From the NCBI GenBank assembly GCA_020849625.1, contig JADLFV010000129.1, forward strand, positions 16,658 to 80,657: a stretch of 64,000 nucleotides of DNA. Reading direction: 5' to 3'. A model generated the notes under the pieces. The model ran no database searches and was not told where the DNA came from. It saw only the letters and a program-made list of their open reading frames with translations. This DNA comes from Phycisphaeraceae bacterium (GTDB lineage: Bacteria > Planctomycetota > Phycisphaerae > Phycisphaerales > Phycisphaeraceae). Below, one piece after another: positions 1 to 9,113 of this stretch. Both the position numbers and the translations under genes were made by a program. Numbering within the stretch: position 1 is the stretch's first letter; the number at the start of each line of letters is the position of its first letter.

Positions 1-1
1 G

Positions 2-565
2 AACCAGCCGCGCAGCACGCAGCGTCGTCCCCGGAAGGTCAAGGATGACGAGCCGGCGATCGTGAAGCGGATGCACGCGTTGGTGCGGCGTTGGCCACGG
101 TTCGGGTATCGCCGGATTCACGCGTTGCTGAGGCGTGAAGGATTCAGGATCAACCGCAAGCGGGTGTATCGGCTGTGGAAGCAGGAAGGGTTCAAAGTGC
201 CGCAAATGCAGCGTAAAAAGCGACGGTTGGGGATCAGCGCCAACGGGATCGTGCGCCGGCGTGCTGCCGGGGTCAACGACGTGTGGTGCTGGGACTTTAT
301 CCACGACCGCGATGAGCAAGGCCGGCCATTGAAGTGGCTGATCATCGAGGACGAGTTCACGCGCGAGGGGCTGGCGCTGGAGGTTGAGCGGAGCATAAAG
401 GCTGATGATGTGTTGGACGTGTTGCGTGAGTTGTTCTTGGCGCGCGGCGTGCCGCGTCACATCCGCTCGGACAACGGGCCGGAGTTCATCGCCCAGGCGA
501 TCCGTGCGTACCTGAATGCCGCCGGCGTCGAGACGTTGTATATTGAGCCGGGCGCCCCGTGGCAG
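2..565 (+). pseudogene. IS3-family transposase OrfB, 5' cut by window edge, 3' truncated
   Basis: The reading frame is open from the left edge of the window and continues through the ORF listed at 62, so the gene starts outside. The product matches IS3 OrfB: an HTH_21-type region (FGYRRIHALL) and an rve/DDE integrase core with the first Asp in CWDFIHD and the second in IRSDNGPEF. The sequence follows the family up to GAPWQ and then diverges, just before the expected NGY.ESF segment that carries the catalytic Glu. The third catalytic residue is therefore missing and the enzyme should be inactive. The break coincides with the end of the recombinase ORF on the other strand, so the two elements abut here. 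Confidence 0.85.
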
Positions 566-570
566 AAGGA

Positions 571-1920
571 TCATGTTGCATGTTGCACCTCGTGGGTTGA
601 GTGCGTGACGATCTGCGGGAACCGGCATCGTTCGGATAGTTTTCGCCCTTGGCTCTTGACGGGTTGGTTGTGACCAGGCGGCTCGTAAAGGCATTGGCTC
701 TTGTCATCATAAGCATAGGCCCGAAGCAAGCCGGCGTGTCGCCAGCGTTTGACCGTGGCGGTCGCGACGTGCAGTTGCTCTGCCATTTCCTCCATGGTCA
801 GCATACCTTTCTCTCGCAGTCGTTCATAGCGACTACGCAGGTGGTAGGTGCGACGAACGCGTGCCACCATTCCCGTGGTGTAGGTCGCCCCCTGGCCGGC
901 GTGCAACCCCTGTTGGTTCAATTGCCAGGCGACTTGCCCGTCGGTGTGATGATCGAGTAACTGGTCAATCCGGGCGATGACTTGAGGATTGGTTTTTCTC
1001 AGTTCCCAGGCTCCCCGCAGTGCGGGTACCGACAAGGTGCGCTGCGCGCCGCCCTTAAAGCGGATCTGCACGGTGATCTGATCGGTCTTGACGAGTGTGA
1101 CGTCTTCGAGCAACAGGCGAACCATCCGCTTGCGTTCCCGGTCGGGTGTTTGCGGATCGCGCCAGACAGAGGGGAAGTCGTCAGCCAAGGCCAGTATGCG
1201 CCGCTGGGCCTGTTCATCGAGGACCCGCCGGTCCGCTTCCCGTTGCCGTTCGTATTGTTGTTGTGCCTCGTCCAGTGCCCGCAGCGACTGATTCCATTCG
1301 GCTTCCAGCGTATCGGCCACCAGCCGATTGTCGGGATCGACTTGCATGTATCGGCGTTTGGCCAGATCGGCTTCGAAGCGTGCCCGCTCGACCTGCTGGC
1401 ACCGCAACCGGTCCGCCTCTTGCAGACGCGTTTGCAGTTCTTGCTGCACGGCCCACACCAGGTGGAGGTTCATCGGTTCGACGGACTGTAGCAGCAATTG
1501 GGCGATGGCCTCGTCGATAGCGGCGCCGGGTACGCACTGGCAGATCCGGTGACCGTTCTCAATTCCGTCGCGTTGACACACATAATCGGGGACAAAACGG
1601 CCTCGTCGGGCATGATAGCGCACCGTCATCCGCTGGCCGCAAAGGCCGCAGATCACCAGCCCCTGTAGCAGTGCCGGCCCCTGACCCGGTGGACTCTGAC
1701 GTCGGTCGTGCCCATGTGTCTGGGCGCAGGCATGCAGTTGTTGCTGGTTCCGTTGATAGTCTGACCAACTGATGTAGCCTGGATGGGCCTCGGGGATAAG
1801 CACTTGCCACTGGTCTTGAGACAGTATGGCAACGCACCCGACCGTGGGGGCCTTGCCATTTGTATCCAGAATGCACAGTGAAGAGCTACGCTGGTGAACA
1901 TCCAAGCCGACCGTAAGCAT
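571..1920 (-). CDS. Chimeric ORF: IS110 N-terminal stub fused to serine-recombinase C-terminal part
   Basis: The first ~26 residues (VGLDVHQRSSSLCILDT) look like the start of an IS110-type DEDD transposase. After about TNGKA the sequence changes to a large serine recombinase: a recombinase-domain segment (HPGYISWSDYQRNQQ), a zinc beta ribbon (CGLCGQRM ... DYVCQR), a long coiled coil rich in Gln/Arg/Glu, and a C-terminal MerR-like helix-turn-helix (LTMEEMAEQLHVATATVKRW). The N-terminal resolvase domain with the catalytic Ser is absent, so it cannot recombine DNA by itself. The ORF is intact over 449 codons, so expression of a DNA-binding fragment is possible, but it is most simply transposon debris. 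Its stop lies a few bases from the IS3 break. Confidence 0.75.
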   Translation of the reverse strand: MLTVGLDVHQRSSSLCILDTNGKAPTVGCVAILSQDQWQVLIPEAHPGYISWSDYQRNQQQLHACAQTHGHDRRQSPPGQGPALLQGLVICGLCGQRMTVRYHARRGRFVPDYVCQRDGIENGHRICQCVPGAAIDEAIAQLLLQSVEPMNLHLVWAVQQELQTRLQEADRLRCQQVERARFEADLAKRRYMQVDPDNRLVADTLEAEWNQSLRALDEAQQQYERQREADRRVLDEQAQRRILALADDFPSVWRDPQTPDRERKRMVRLLLEDVTLVKTDQITVQIRFKGGAQRTLSVPALRGAWELRKTNPQVIARIDQLLDHHTDGQVAWQLNQQGLHAGQGATYTTGMVARVRRTYHLRSRYERLREKGMLTMEEMAEQLHVATATVKRWRHAGLLRAYAYDDKSQCLYEPPGHNQPVKSQGRKLSERCRFPQIVTHSTHEVQHAT

Positions 1921-2016
1921 GCCGAATCTCCTTGGTTGGGGGATATGGAGCAGCCCATTATCCCCAGGCCATCAGAGCTCGTTGCATAGCTTCAGGTCTG
2001 ACCTCATTGTGTTCCG

Positions 2017-3453
2017 TTAGCGCGTATCTGGCCTTCTGCGCATGGGACGCTTGTTACCGATGTATAATCGCCAATTGGTCCCTTCGGCATTGAGTACATC
2101 AATTTGGTTGTTGGTCCTCAGGTTGTCCAACAGGCGGGTTTTGAGGTTCGCAACGACTTCCGCCACTTCAGATTGACCCAGTAGATCATTGTGCTCTTGT
2201 CTGTCACTCATGCGATCAAACAGATACTCTCGATTATCACGGGCGCTGAAGATGTACTTCCAATTCTTGTTAAGTGCCATGTACTGCGCGTCACGTTGGT
2301 GGAGGACGTGCGAAAAAACAACTCGGTCAGGGTTTCGCGGTTTACGTAAGTCAGCCCCATCTAGATCTGCGTGATGGTCAATACCGGCGGCACCGAGCAC
2401 TGTTGGAGCAATATCCACAAGGCTGACTGGGCCATCATCCACCGAGCCCTCCGGCACTATGCCCTTGCTGCTGATGATCAGGGGGACACGTGCCGAGGCT
2501 TCAAGCATGTTCTCTTTCCCCAGGCACCCCCAATCACCCAGCATGTCGCCATGGTCGGAGGTGAAGATAATCAACGTATTGTCCATCTGTCCAGATGCTT
2601 GCAATGAATCGCAAATTCGTCCAACTTGGTGATCCACGAACGAGACGCAAGCGTAATATCGAGCTATGTTTCGCTGCCACAGCCGAACATTTACCTCTCC
2701 TTCCATGTGGTAGTAATACAAATCGCTCTGTGCCTTTGCCGGCCGATCGTGGAGATAGTTCGGAGGCATGTGTGGCTCTGGCATGTCCGTGCTACAGTAC
2801 GATCGCATCCATGAATATGGAGGCGAGTAGGGCGGGTGTGGATGGACGAAACTGGCGAACAGAAACCATGGCTTCGCCTGTTTGCTTTGCTCCTCGATGA
2901 AGGCAATGGACCGATCACCAATCCACTGCGTAGGATGATGGCTCTCGGGCAGTGGCGACAGTTGGGGCAAGTAGATCATGTCGCCGAAGACACCATGAGG
3001 CTCCCGAACATGTGCGTACGGCGTGCCTTGCAGCCATTGCAGGTAGTCGTCGTCCTCGATACACGCCGGCACCTCCTCTTGCGTCTCCCGCGTCTGGAAT
3101 CCGCGCAGCGCACCGCGGTCAGGCGTGAAGTGGCATTTCCCGATGCCGTGCGTCCGAAATCCAGCATCCGTCAATAATTGCACATAGGAAGGCCGCCCGT
3201 CCATCGGCATAGGGTCGCTGTTCGACAGACATTTTGTCTTGGAGGGGTATTGTCCATAGTGCATCGATGCGCGTGCGGGCACACAGACGGGCGAGGACGA
3301 ATAGGCGGATGTAAATGCACGACCGCTTTGAATAAGCCGATCGAGATTGGGCGTCCGGATGAGGGGGTTGCCCATGGCATGAATCGCATCCGCCCGCATC
3401 TGGTCAGTCAGTATAAGAAGAATGTTCGGTCGTTTGTCTTGTGGTTCTATCAT
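2017..3453 (-). CDS. Sulfatase (formylglycine-dependent, no signal peptide)
   Basis: Type I sulfatase of the alkaline phosphatase superfamily. It opens with the metal-binding RPNILLILTDQMR segment and has the C-x-P-x-R sulfatase signature as CVPARA, where Cys would be converted to formylglycine by an activating enzyme not seen here. A second metal/active-site region reads FTSDHGDMLGDWG. The ORF extends upstream to a GTG at 3477; the ATG eight codons in was preferred because the fold starts just after it, but no clear Shine-Dalgarno marks either. There is no signal peptide, suggesting a cytoplasmic enzyme acting on imported oligosaccharides. It is the last gene of a minus-strand catabolic run, about 130 bp after the UroD-like gene. 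Confidence 0.9.
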   Translation of the reverse strand: MIEPQDKRPNILLILTDQMRADAIHAMGNPLIRTPNLDRLIQSGRAFTSAYSSSPVCVPARASMHYGQYPSKTKCLSNSDPMPMDGRPSYVQLLTDAGFRTHGIGKCHFTPDRGALRGFQTRETQEEVPACIEDDDYLQWLQGTPYAHVREPHGVFGDMIYLPQLSPLPESHHPTQWIGDRSIAFIEEQSKQAKPWFLFASFVHPHPPYSPPYSWMRSYCSTDMPEPHMPPNYLHDRPAKAQSDLYYYHMEGEVNVRLWQRNIARYYACVSFVDHQVGRICDSLQASGQMDNTLIIFTSDHGDMLGDWGCLGKENMLEASARVPLIISSKGIVPEGSVDDGPVSLVDIAPTVLGAAGIDHHADLDGADLRKPRNPDRVVFSHVLHQRDAQYMALNKNWKYIFSARDNREYLFDRMSDRQEHNDLLGQSEVAEVVANLKTRLLDNLRTNNQIDVLNAEGTNWRLYIGNKRPMRRRPDTR

Positions 3454-3587
3454 GGCGTGTATGTCGCCGGAAATCACAGAGGTAAGAAACGCCTATGATA
3501 TGCCATTAAAATAGGCATACTCCCAGCTCAAGCAAATCGCTCTGCGGTAGTAAGTCAACGGTGTCGTACTATTTGACATAGTCTTTT

Positions 3588-4706
3588 TCAGTACCTTCCA
3601 TATTCTCTCCCGACTTCATACATGCGAATGACATTATCGAGCGGTGAGTTGTCCTGGATCGAGTGGGTTGGTGCGAAGCAGTATCCGCCGCTGGGTTTCA
3701 TGACGTCGAGGGTGTCTCGGCAGACACGTTCGACATCGTCCGCCGTGCCGTACGCCAACGGGCCGGCCGTGCTGATGCAACCGTGGAAGGACAGGCGATC
3801 GCCGAAGGCCCGTTTCAGCCGGGCTGGTTCCATGTTCCTTGCCTCTGGTTGCACGGCATCAACGGCGGTAATGCCCATATCGATAAGTTCGTCGTACACC
3901 CAACTACAACTTCCGCAGGAATGTACCATTACCGGGATGTCGTAACTGGCCGCAAGGTCGATGTACTGCTGGTGAAACGGCTTCAAGGTGGCGCGATACA
4001 TATCCAGACTGATCAACGGTGCATGTTGTGTGCCCAAGTCTTCGCCCATCCAGAGGAAATCGATCATCCCTTGGGCTTTGTCCAGGGCGCGATCAAGGAT
4101 GGCTAACTGGATTTTTACGCGGCGCTGGGTTAGCAGCCGTCCGGCCGGCTCATCCAATGCCAGGTCCATCATGACCTGCTCCATTGATCGCAGCATGCCG
4201 TTGGTGTTGATGATGTCGGCAATATGCGGACCGCCGATGAAGACGGCATAGTCGGCAACACGCTTGCACTTTTCCAAGATCACGTCGTAGTCGAAATCGT
4301 CTGGATCAGGCATCTTCCACACCGCAATGGCTGATTCATCAGCGTCGCGCAATGGAAAGCTTGTATATTCCCAGTAGCCGCCGGCCTCGTTCTGGATCCA
4401 TCGCTTCTGTATGCCCCAGTTATCGGTCTTTACGTCCGAGTCGGGAGGGCTCTCGTACAAATTCGGTCCGATGTAGTTGGGGCCGACAGTGCGGAAATCG
4501 ACTCCAAGCGCGTCCATCAGCGCTAACTCGCTCTCGACGGTGACCTCCACCGGGATGCCGTAGTGCGCCTTGAGCTCGCGATGCACCTTCGACGCATGGC
4601 GTTCGTAGTTGATGTAATTGATAGGCACTCGGTCCGGTTCACTGTGGGCGAAGGCAGCCAGCACGCGTTCTTTGGGTTTCATAAGTCGGCTTTTGTTTGA
4701 GGTCAT
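3588..4706 (-). CDS. Uroporphyrinogen decarboxylase (UroD)-like family protein
   Basis: The 372-residue protein has the URO-D/methyltransferase TIM-barrel pattern: KPKERVLAAFAHSEPDRVPIN at the start, WMGEDLGTQ in the middle, VMVHSCGSC and a later FHGCIST near the end. The HxC...C arrangement resembles the zinc site of MtaA/CmuA-type corrinoid methyltransferases, so a methyl-transfer or demethylase role is as likely as decarboxylation; haem synthesis is unlikely in this context. The start codon overlaps the stop of the upstream FAD oxidoreductase by four bases (ATGA), so the two are probably translationally coupled. The substrate is not known. Confidence 0.8.
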   Translation of the reverse strand: MTSNKSRLMKPKERVLAAFAHSEPDRVPINYINYERHASKVHRELKAHYGIPVEVTVESELALMDALGVDFRTVGPNYIGPNLYESPPDSDVKTDNWGIQKRWIQNEAGGYWEYTSFPLRDADESAIAVWKMPDPDDFDYDVILEKCKRVADYAVFIGGPHIADIINTNGMLRSMEQVMMDLALDEPAGRLLTQRRVKIQLAILDRALDKAQGMIDFLWMGEDLGTQHAPLISLDMYRATLKPFHQQYIDLAASYDIPVMVHSCGSCSWVYDELIDMGITAVDAVQPEARNMEPARLKRAFGDRLSFHGCISTAGPLAYGTADDVERVCRDTLDVMKPSGGYCFAPTHSIQDNSPLDNVIRMYEVGREYGRY

Positions 4707-6913
4707 CTGTCGACACGTACCTCAACAATTCGTGCCTGGTCGCTCCCCCAAGTCTTGGTGACCTCAACGGTTATCGCGGTAGTGGTAACGGATTCGAAAG
4801 TGCGCCGAACGATTCGGCACGTGTTGTCTTCGAGCGCGAACAGACGTCGGCGTTGGCCAGAGACTTGAGCGTAGACCGCACAGTCGCGCACTAGTTCCGT
4901 GGGCGAACCGCCACTGCACCATTCGAGACGGGTAAGGTCAAGGTTGTTGTCGAAGACCAGCTCTACGACCGAAACCGAAGTGGGCTGGTCCCAGGTAAGG
5001 ATCAGTGATTGCGGCAGACTGGCTTCGCTGATCCAGACATTGCTGCGCGATTCGGGACGCGTAACGCCGGTGAGCACTTCGCGAGGCCCGAAACAGTGCG
5101 TGGGCGGGGTAAGCCGGATGGCGAAGGCACCACGGATCCGGCGCATAAACCAGGCATCAGTCTCAAATATCTGAGGCTCAAACTTGCCGGCCTGTGTGGC
5201 TGGCGGCTCTTGCTGGCTGTAGCCGCAGGAAACGCCTTCGGACGCGGGTTCCAGGCAAACCCAATAGACCGTGTCAGGTGTGAGTGTGCGCTTGGGGAGC
5301 GAGAAGAGTATGTCGTGCTCGCCCGGCGAAAGCTCTTGCTCAACGGAGAGCAGGTTTTCTTGGTTGTTGAAGTCATCGATGCGAAGGCCCTCTCGCAGAT
5401 GGAGGGTTACCGTGATTGGATGGTTCGTCTCATTTCGTAGTGGGACGCGCACGGAATCGAGTTGGTCGCCAGAGATGATAAAACTTTGCGCGATCTTCTG
5501 TGGGATGGCATACCAGCTTTCCCTTGGGGGAAATACAAGCGTCGCTTCTGAGGAAGCAGTTGCTATGGCGGCGGCGGCTAGGCCGACGTCGCGCTTGCCA
5601 CCTGGAATGTAGCAATCCTGCGCTAAGAGTCGTTGCTGCAAGCTTCTGATGTGCTTCGAGCCCACTTGGCGCGGCGTGCAACGGTTCTCGATGCAGAGGG
5701 CCGCGGCGCTGCCGACGGCCTGTCCCATGACTGCGCAGGTGGCCATCACGCGCGTCGTGCCCATGGCGACGTGAGACGTGCTGATGTTGCGGCCCGCGAA
5801 CATCAGGTTGTTGATGGTCTTGGCGTATAGACAACGGAACGGTATGGTATGGCGACCGCGAAGCAGGTGTCCCTTCCAGTAGCGATCTGGTGCCGCCGCG
5901 ACCCCCTTGGGATTGTGCAAGTCAATGTGCCATCCGCCATAGGCAACGGCGTCAGGAAAGACGCGGCAGCTTTCGGCATCCTCCTGGGTCATGATGTAGT
6001 CGCCGATGAAACGGCGTGAGTCCCTTCGTCCCGGAACCCAACCCACATGCTCGAGCACGAGATTGTCCGCGCCGTGATCACCCTGATTCTTGATATGATC
6101 CCAAACGCCAAGCGCATAGCGATAAAGTTCGTCGCGGACAGTCTCAGCATCTGCGAAGGGTTCCAACTCGCCGCCATATTCGATCCACCAGTAGCCACCG
6201 CCGGTACCGAGCAATGGCGGAAGCTTGTGCGGTGCATCACGTGTGCCGCCGGGGAAATCGTCGTCGGTCTTGAAGATGTGAATCCACGGCGGCGGTTTGA
6301 ACGGGATGGGCTGGCCCATGTCGCGGACCCGCATGTAGATCGTGCAACCCATCCGCTTGCCGTCTGCAACGGGTTCGGCAAGGGTTTCGCCGAACTGGTC
6401 CTTGGCCTCCCGCCCCATCATGAACGGAGCGCCAGCTTCGGCGGCAACGCGTCCGTCACCGGAGCAATCGATGAAGATAGTGCTGGAGACGGTGAAGGCG
6501 CGTTCAGTCGTAGGCTGCTCGCAGTCAACACGCACAATCCGTCCGTTCTCGACCGTGGGATTCCGGACGAGTGTATTGAGGTAAACGTCCAGCCGCTCTT
6601 GCTCCCGGCATGCTTCCCACAGCACCAGACTCCAGATTGAAGGCGATTGAAGCGGATTTGGGAAGTTGACGTTGCGCTCAAAAAGTTCATTAATGATGCC
6701 AGTTTCGCGGGAGAACCGGTAGTGTCCCAGTTCGTCTGCTCCTTGGATCTTAACGCCGATCTCGGCGCTGGAGTTACCGCCCAAGACTGGCCGGTCTTGC
6801 AGTAGACCGGTTCTCGCCCCTTGCCGGGCTGATGCCAAGGCAGCACAGACACCAGCCATGCCACCGCCTATGACGACCACGTCGTAATGATAGTTGTCGA
6901 TTTGGTCTTTCAT
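4703..6913 (-). CDS. FAD-dependent oxidoreductase (FAD_oxidored/PF12831-like)
   Basis: An N-terminal dinucleotide-binding motif (VVVIGGGMAGVCAA) is followed by the LLQDRPVLGGNSS segment typical of this family, a second FAD contact region (FIDCSGDGRVAAEAGA), and the C-terminal FAD motif NLMFAGRNIS ... ATCAVMGQAVGSAAAL. The last ~250 residues form a beta-rich extension of unknown role. The ORF starts at 6949, but the Met at codon 13 (MKDQIDN) lies directly before the Rossmann fold and is the preferred start. It sits between a Gfo/Idh/MocA dehydrogenase and the UroD-like gene, ending in a 4-bp overlap with the latter. It likely oxidises a sugar-derived or methylated intermediate; the substrate cannot be read from the sequence. 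Confidence 0.85.
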   Translation of the reverse strand: MKDQIDNYHYDVVVIGGGMAGVCAALASARQGARTGLLQDRPVLGGNSSAEIGVKIQGADELGHYRFSRETGIINELFERNVNFPNPLQSPSIWSLVLWEACREQERLDVYLNTLVRNPTVENGRIVRVDCEQPTTERAFTVSSTIFIDCSGDGRVAAEAGAPFMMGREAKDQFGETLAEPVADGKRMGCTIYMRVRDMGQPIPFKPPPWIHIFKTDDDFPGGTRDAPHKLPPLLGTGGGYWWIEYGGELEPFADAETVRDELYRYALGVWDHIKNQGDHGADNLVLEHVGWVPGRRDSRRFIGDYIMTQEDAESCRVFPDAVAYGGWHIDLHNPKGVAAAPDRYWKGHLLRGRHTIPFRCLYAKTINNLMFAGRNISTSHVAMGTTRVMATCAVMGQAVGSAAALCIENRCTPRQVGSKHIRSLQQRLLAQDCYIPGGKRDVGLAAAAIATASSEATLVFPPRESWYAIPQKIAQSFIISGDQLDSVRVPLRNETNHPITVTLHLREGLRIDDFNNQENLLSVEQELSPGEHDILFSLPKRTLTPDTVYWVCLEPASEGVSCGYSQQEPPATQAGKFEPQIFETDAWFMRRIRGAFAIRLTPPTHCFGPREVLTGVTRPESRSNVWISEASLPQSLILTWDQPTSVSVVELVFDNNLDLTRLEWCSGGSPTELVRDCAVYAQVSGQRRRLFALEDNTCRIVRRTFESVTTTAITVEVTKTWGSDQARIVEVRVDR

Positions 6914-6969
6914 ACAATTGTTGTGCAATGCTTTATTCAGTAGCAACACGAAATAACAAGGACAGTTCC

Positions 6970-7980
6970 TTATTTGATACTGACCACTCGACCAACTGCG
7001 GCGGATTCATACGCGCCGGTGGCAATTCTAAGAACTGCGATAGCTTCATCGAACTTCGGCACCGCATCGTTAAGGCCATTCACGAAGTCCACAAAACGTC
7101 GAACCCCATAAGGAATCGGATTCCAACGATCTTTAAACTCCTCTGCTTCAATGACGATCCCGTCTTTCTCAACACGTAGGTTCTTCGTGTCGCGGATAGA
7201 GATGACATGAGATTCAGTCATGATATCCATATTCACCCCCCATCCGCCGTTACCTACGCAACCGTTAGCCATGGAGGTCACAGCACCGCCTTCGTGACGT
7301 ATGGTCAGCAGTGCCAGATCTTCAACATCTGGAGTTACGGAAATACCCTCACGGGCTTCCGAGAACTCAAGCGTGTGCGTCGTCGCCACCACGTCCATGG
7401 CCGGTGGCATGATCGAGTTGACAAAGTCAAGCAGGTGTCCAGCGTTCTCAACTAAGAATCCGCCGCCAGTCTCCCTCATCCAGAACCAATCCGGTGGCAC
7501 AAAGATGCCGGCGCGAGCCGGAGTCATGTACTTCAGCCAGATCCACTCTGGCGTACCGTATTTCCCACTGTCGAGCATTTCTTTGATCTTACGAAAAATT
7601 GGCAGATTCCGAGCCCCAAAGTTCACCATTAACTTCACCCCGGCGTTCTTGCATGCATCCTGCATACGCAGGGCTTGTTCTAGCGAGATGGCGAGAGGTT
7701 TCTCGCACAAAATATGCTTGCCGGCACGTGCCGCCGGTATGACGATCTGCTCCCGAATAGATGGCGGCGTGGCGACAGTTACCGCTATGATGTCAGGATC
7801 CTGCAATGCTTCGTGAAAATCGGTGGCGTATCTCACGCCACCACATTGTTCTGAGACTTGTTTAGCCAGGCACTCGTTCTGATCCACCACCATCGAGAGC
7901 GTAACGCCTTCGATACCATTGAGTGTGTTGGCATGGTTGGCGCCGGCGCCGCCGACGCCGATGACTGCGATCTTGGTCAT
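6970..7980 (-). CDS. Gfo/Idh/MocA-family NAD(P)-dependent oxidoreductase
   Basis: The 336-residue protein begins with a Rossmann nucleotide-binding fold (KIAVIGVGGAGANHANTL) and has the family EKP motif as HILCEKPLAIS around residue 110. The C-terminal alpha/beta domain contains the GGGFLVENAGHLLDFVN helix with the family's catalytic histidine region. Such enzymes oxidise or epimerise sugars, inositols and sugar acids. It lies 13 bp downstream of the isomerase gene and upstream of the FAD oxidoreductase on the same strand, consistent with one operon. Base composition is more AT-rich than in the right-hand part of the window. Confidence 0.9.
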   Translation of the reverse strand: MTKIAVIGVGGAGANHANTLNGIEGVTLSMVVDQNECLAKQVSEQCGGVRYATDFHEALQDPDIIAVTVATPPSIREQIVIPAARAGKHILCEKPLAISLEQALRMQDACKNAGVKLMVNFGARNLPIFRKIKEMLDSGKYGTPEWIWLKYMTPARAGIFVPPDWFWMRETGGGFLVENAGHLLDFVNSIMPPAMDVVATTHTLEFSEAREGISVTPDVEDLALLTIRHEGGAVTSMANGCVGNGGWGVNMDIMTESHVISIRDTKNLRVEKDGIVIEAEEFKDRWNPIPYGVRRFVDFVNGLNDAVPKFDEAIAVLRIATGAYESAAVGRVVSIK

Positions 7981-7993
7981 GGCTTACTTCCGT

Positions 7994-8812
7994 TTAGTTC
8001 CGAAGATTGTTAATGAAGTCGACACAGTCCTTCATGGCTGTGGCCTGTTCGCCATCGACGAAGCATTCAAACGAGTACGAGTTCTTGTAGTTAATCGCTT
8101 TGAGCGCTGCGAAGATCGGCGCAAAATCTGTATGACCTTGTCCGGGGAGAAACCGATTTGAATCAACCAGGTGAACATGCTCTATAAAGTCTCCGAACCT
8201 ACGTATAGTCGCGCCTATGTCCTTCTCTTCGATGTTCATGTGATAGGTGTCCGCGATTACGCCGAGCCCCTTGCCGCCAACTATTCGACAGACGTCGACG
8301 GCCTGCTCCACACGATTGATCAGGTGTGTTTCGTAACGGTTTACGGGCTCGATTAGGACCTTGCAGTTGACAGACTCAGCATGCGCGTTCAAACAAGCGA
8401 GCGCGTCGCAGAGCACTTCCATTTGTAATTGTTGGGCGCTTTTGTAGGGCAGCAAATCCGCTATCTGCGGCATATGTTTAAAAATTGGTACCATGATCAT
8501 ACCGACCGCGCCGAGTTCAGCTCCGAGTGTAAGCAGGCGATTCATGTCGCTCATTGCCATTTCGCGCTTCTCTCTATCCGCATGCAGCAGGCTGCCGCGA
8601 AATCCCGAGCAGACGGCGCTAATCTCCAGTCCAGTCTCTTTAAGGACCTTTTTGACGCGTGGTACCGCTCCGTCGAGTCCCTGTCCCCAGATCTCGATCA
8701 TGTCGCATCCAAGTTCGCGCAAGTACGCCGCTCGAGCTTCGAACGTGTCGCCGATTCCGAGATCAGGAAAATAAAACCCACCCTCGAGTGTAATAAGTGA
8801 CGATAGCTTCAT
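7994..8812 (-). CDS. Sugar phosphate isomerase/epimerase-like TIM-barrel protein
   Basis: The 272-residue product matches the AP endonuclease 2/xylose-isomerase-like TIM barrel. Likely metal ligands are the Glu in VLIEPVNRYET, the Asp and His in VIADTYHMNIEE, the His in EHVHLVDSNR and the Glu in YSFECFVDG. Family members isomerise or epimerise ketoses or inositol derivatives. The start overlaps the stop of the small upstream ORF by 4 bp (ATGA). Together with the Gfo/Idh enzyme 13 bp downstream it suggests a sugar or inositol catabolic step. Confidence 0.88.
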   Translation of the reverse strand: MKLSSLITLEGGFYFPDLGIGDTFEARAAYLRELGCDMIEIWGQGLDGAVPRVKKVLKETGLEISAVCSGFRGSLLHADREKREMAMSDMNRLLTLGAELGAVGMIMVPIFKHMPQIADLLPYKSAQQLQMEVLCDALACLNAHAESVNCKVLIEPVNRYETHLINRVEQAVDVCRIVGGKGLGVIADTYHMNIEEKDIGATIRRFGDFIEHVHLVDSNRFLPGQGHTDFAPIFAALKAINYKNSYSFECFVDGEQATAMKDCVDFINNLRN

Positions 8813-9021
8813 TGTGCCTTCCTTGTTCCAATGGACAGCCCGATTCGCTCAATGCCGGATTTCCAGCTCTCGCGTACGTTGTAGTATCGCAGCAGTTCAT
8901 TATTGTACAGCTTGACGCCGGTTTGATAAGCGAGACTGCCTTTCCAACCGGGCTCTGGCTTGAGGATCGGGTTGCACGGCATGCATGCCACCCCCGCGAT
9001 GTCCGCCCCACGTAAATGCAT
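8809..9021 (-). CDS. Small protein of unknown function, overlapping the isomerase start
   Basis: A 70-residue ORF whose stop shares an ATGA overlap with the isomerase start, which is the main reason to consider it real. The sequence has a CMPCNP motif and an aromatic-rich middle (LRYYNVRESWKSG) and no signal peptide or membrane segment. I do not recognise it. It could also be the 3' remnant of a larger gene deleted in the ~90 bp before it, since nothing resembling a Shine-Dalgarno precedes its ATG. Confidence 0.4.
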   Translation of the reverse strand: MHLRGADIAGVACMPCNPILKPEPGWKGSLAYQTGVKLYNNELLRYYNVRESWKSGIERIGLSIGTRKAQ

Positions 9022-9113
9022 CAGATTACGGAATCAGGCCCTGGATCGGGTCGGGGAGCCTTGTCAATTATTAATTGTGCGATGACTTTTGTGGCGTACT
9101 ATCCAAGCCGGCT

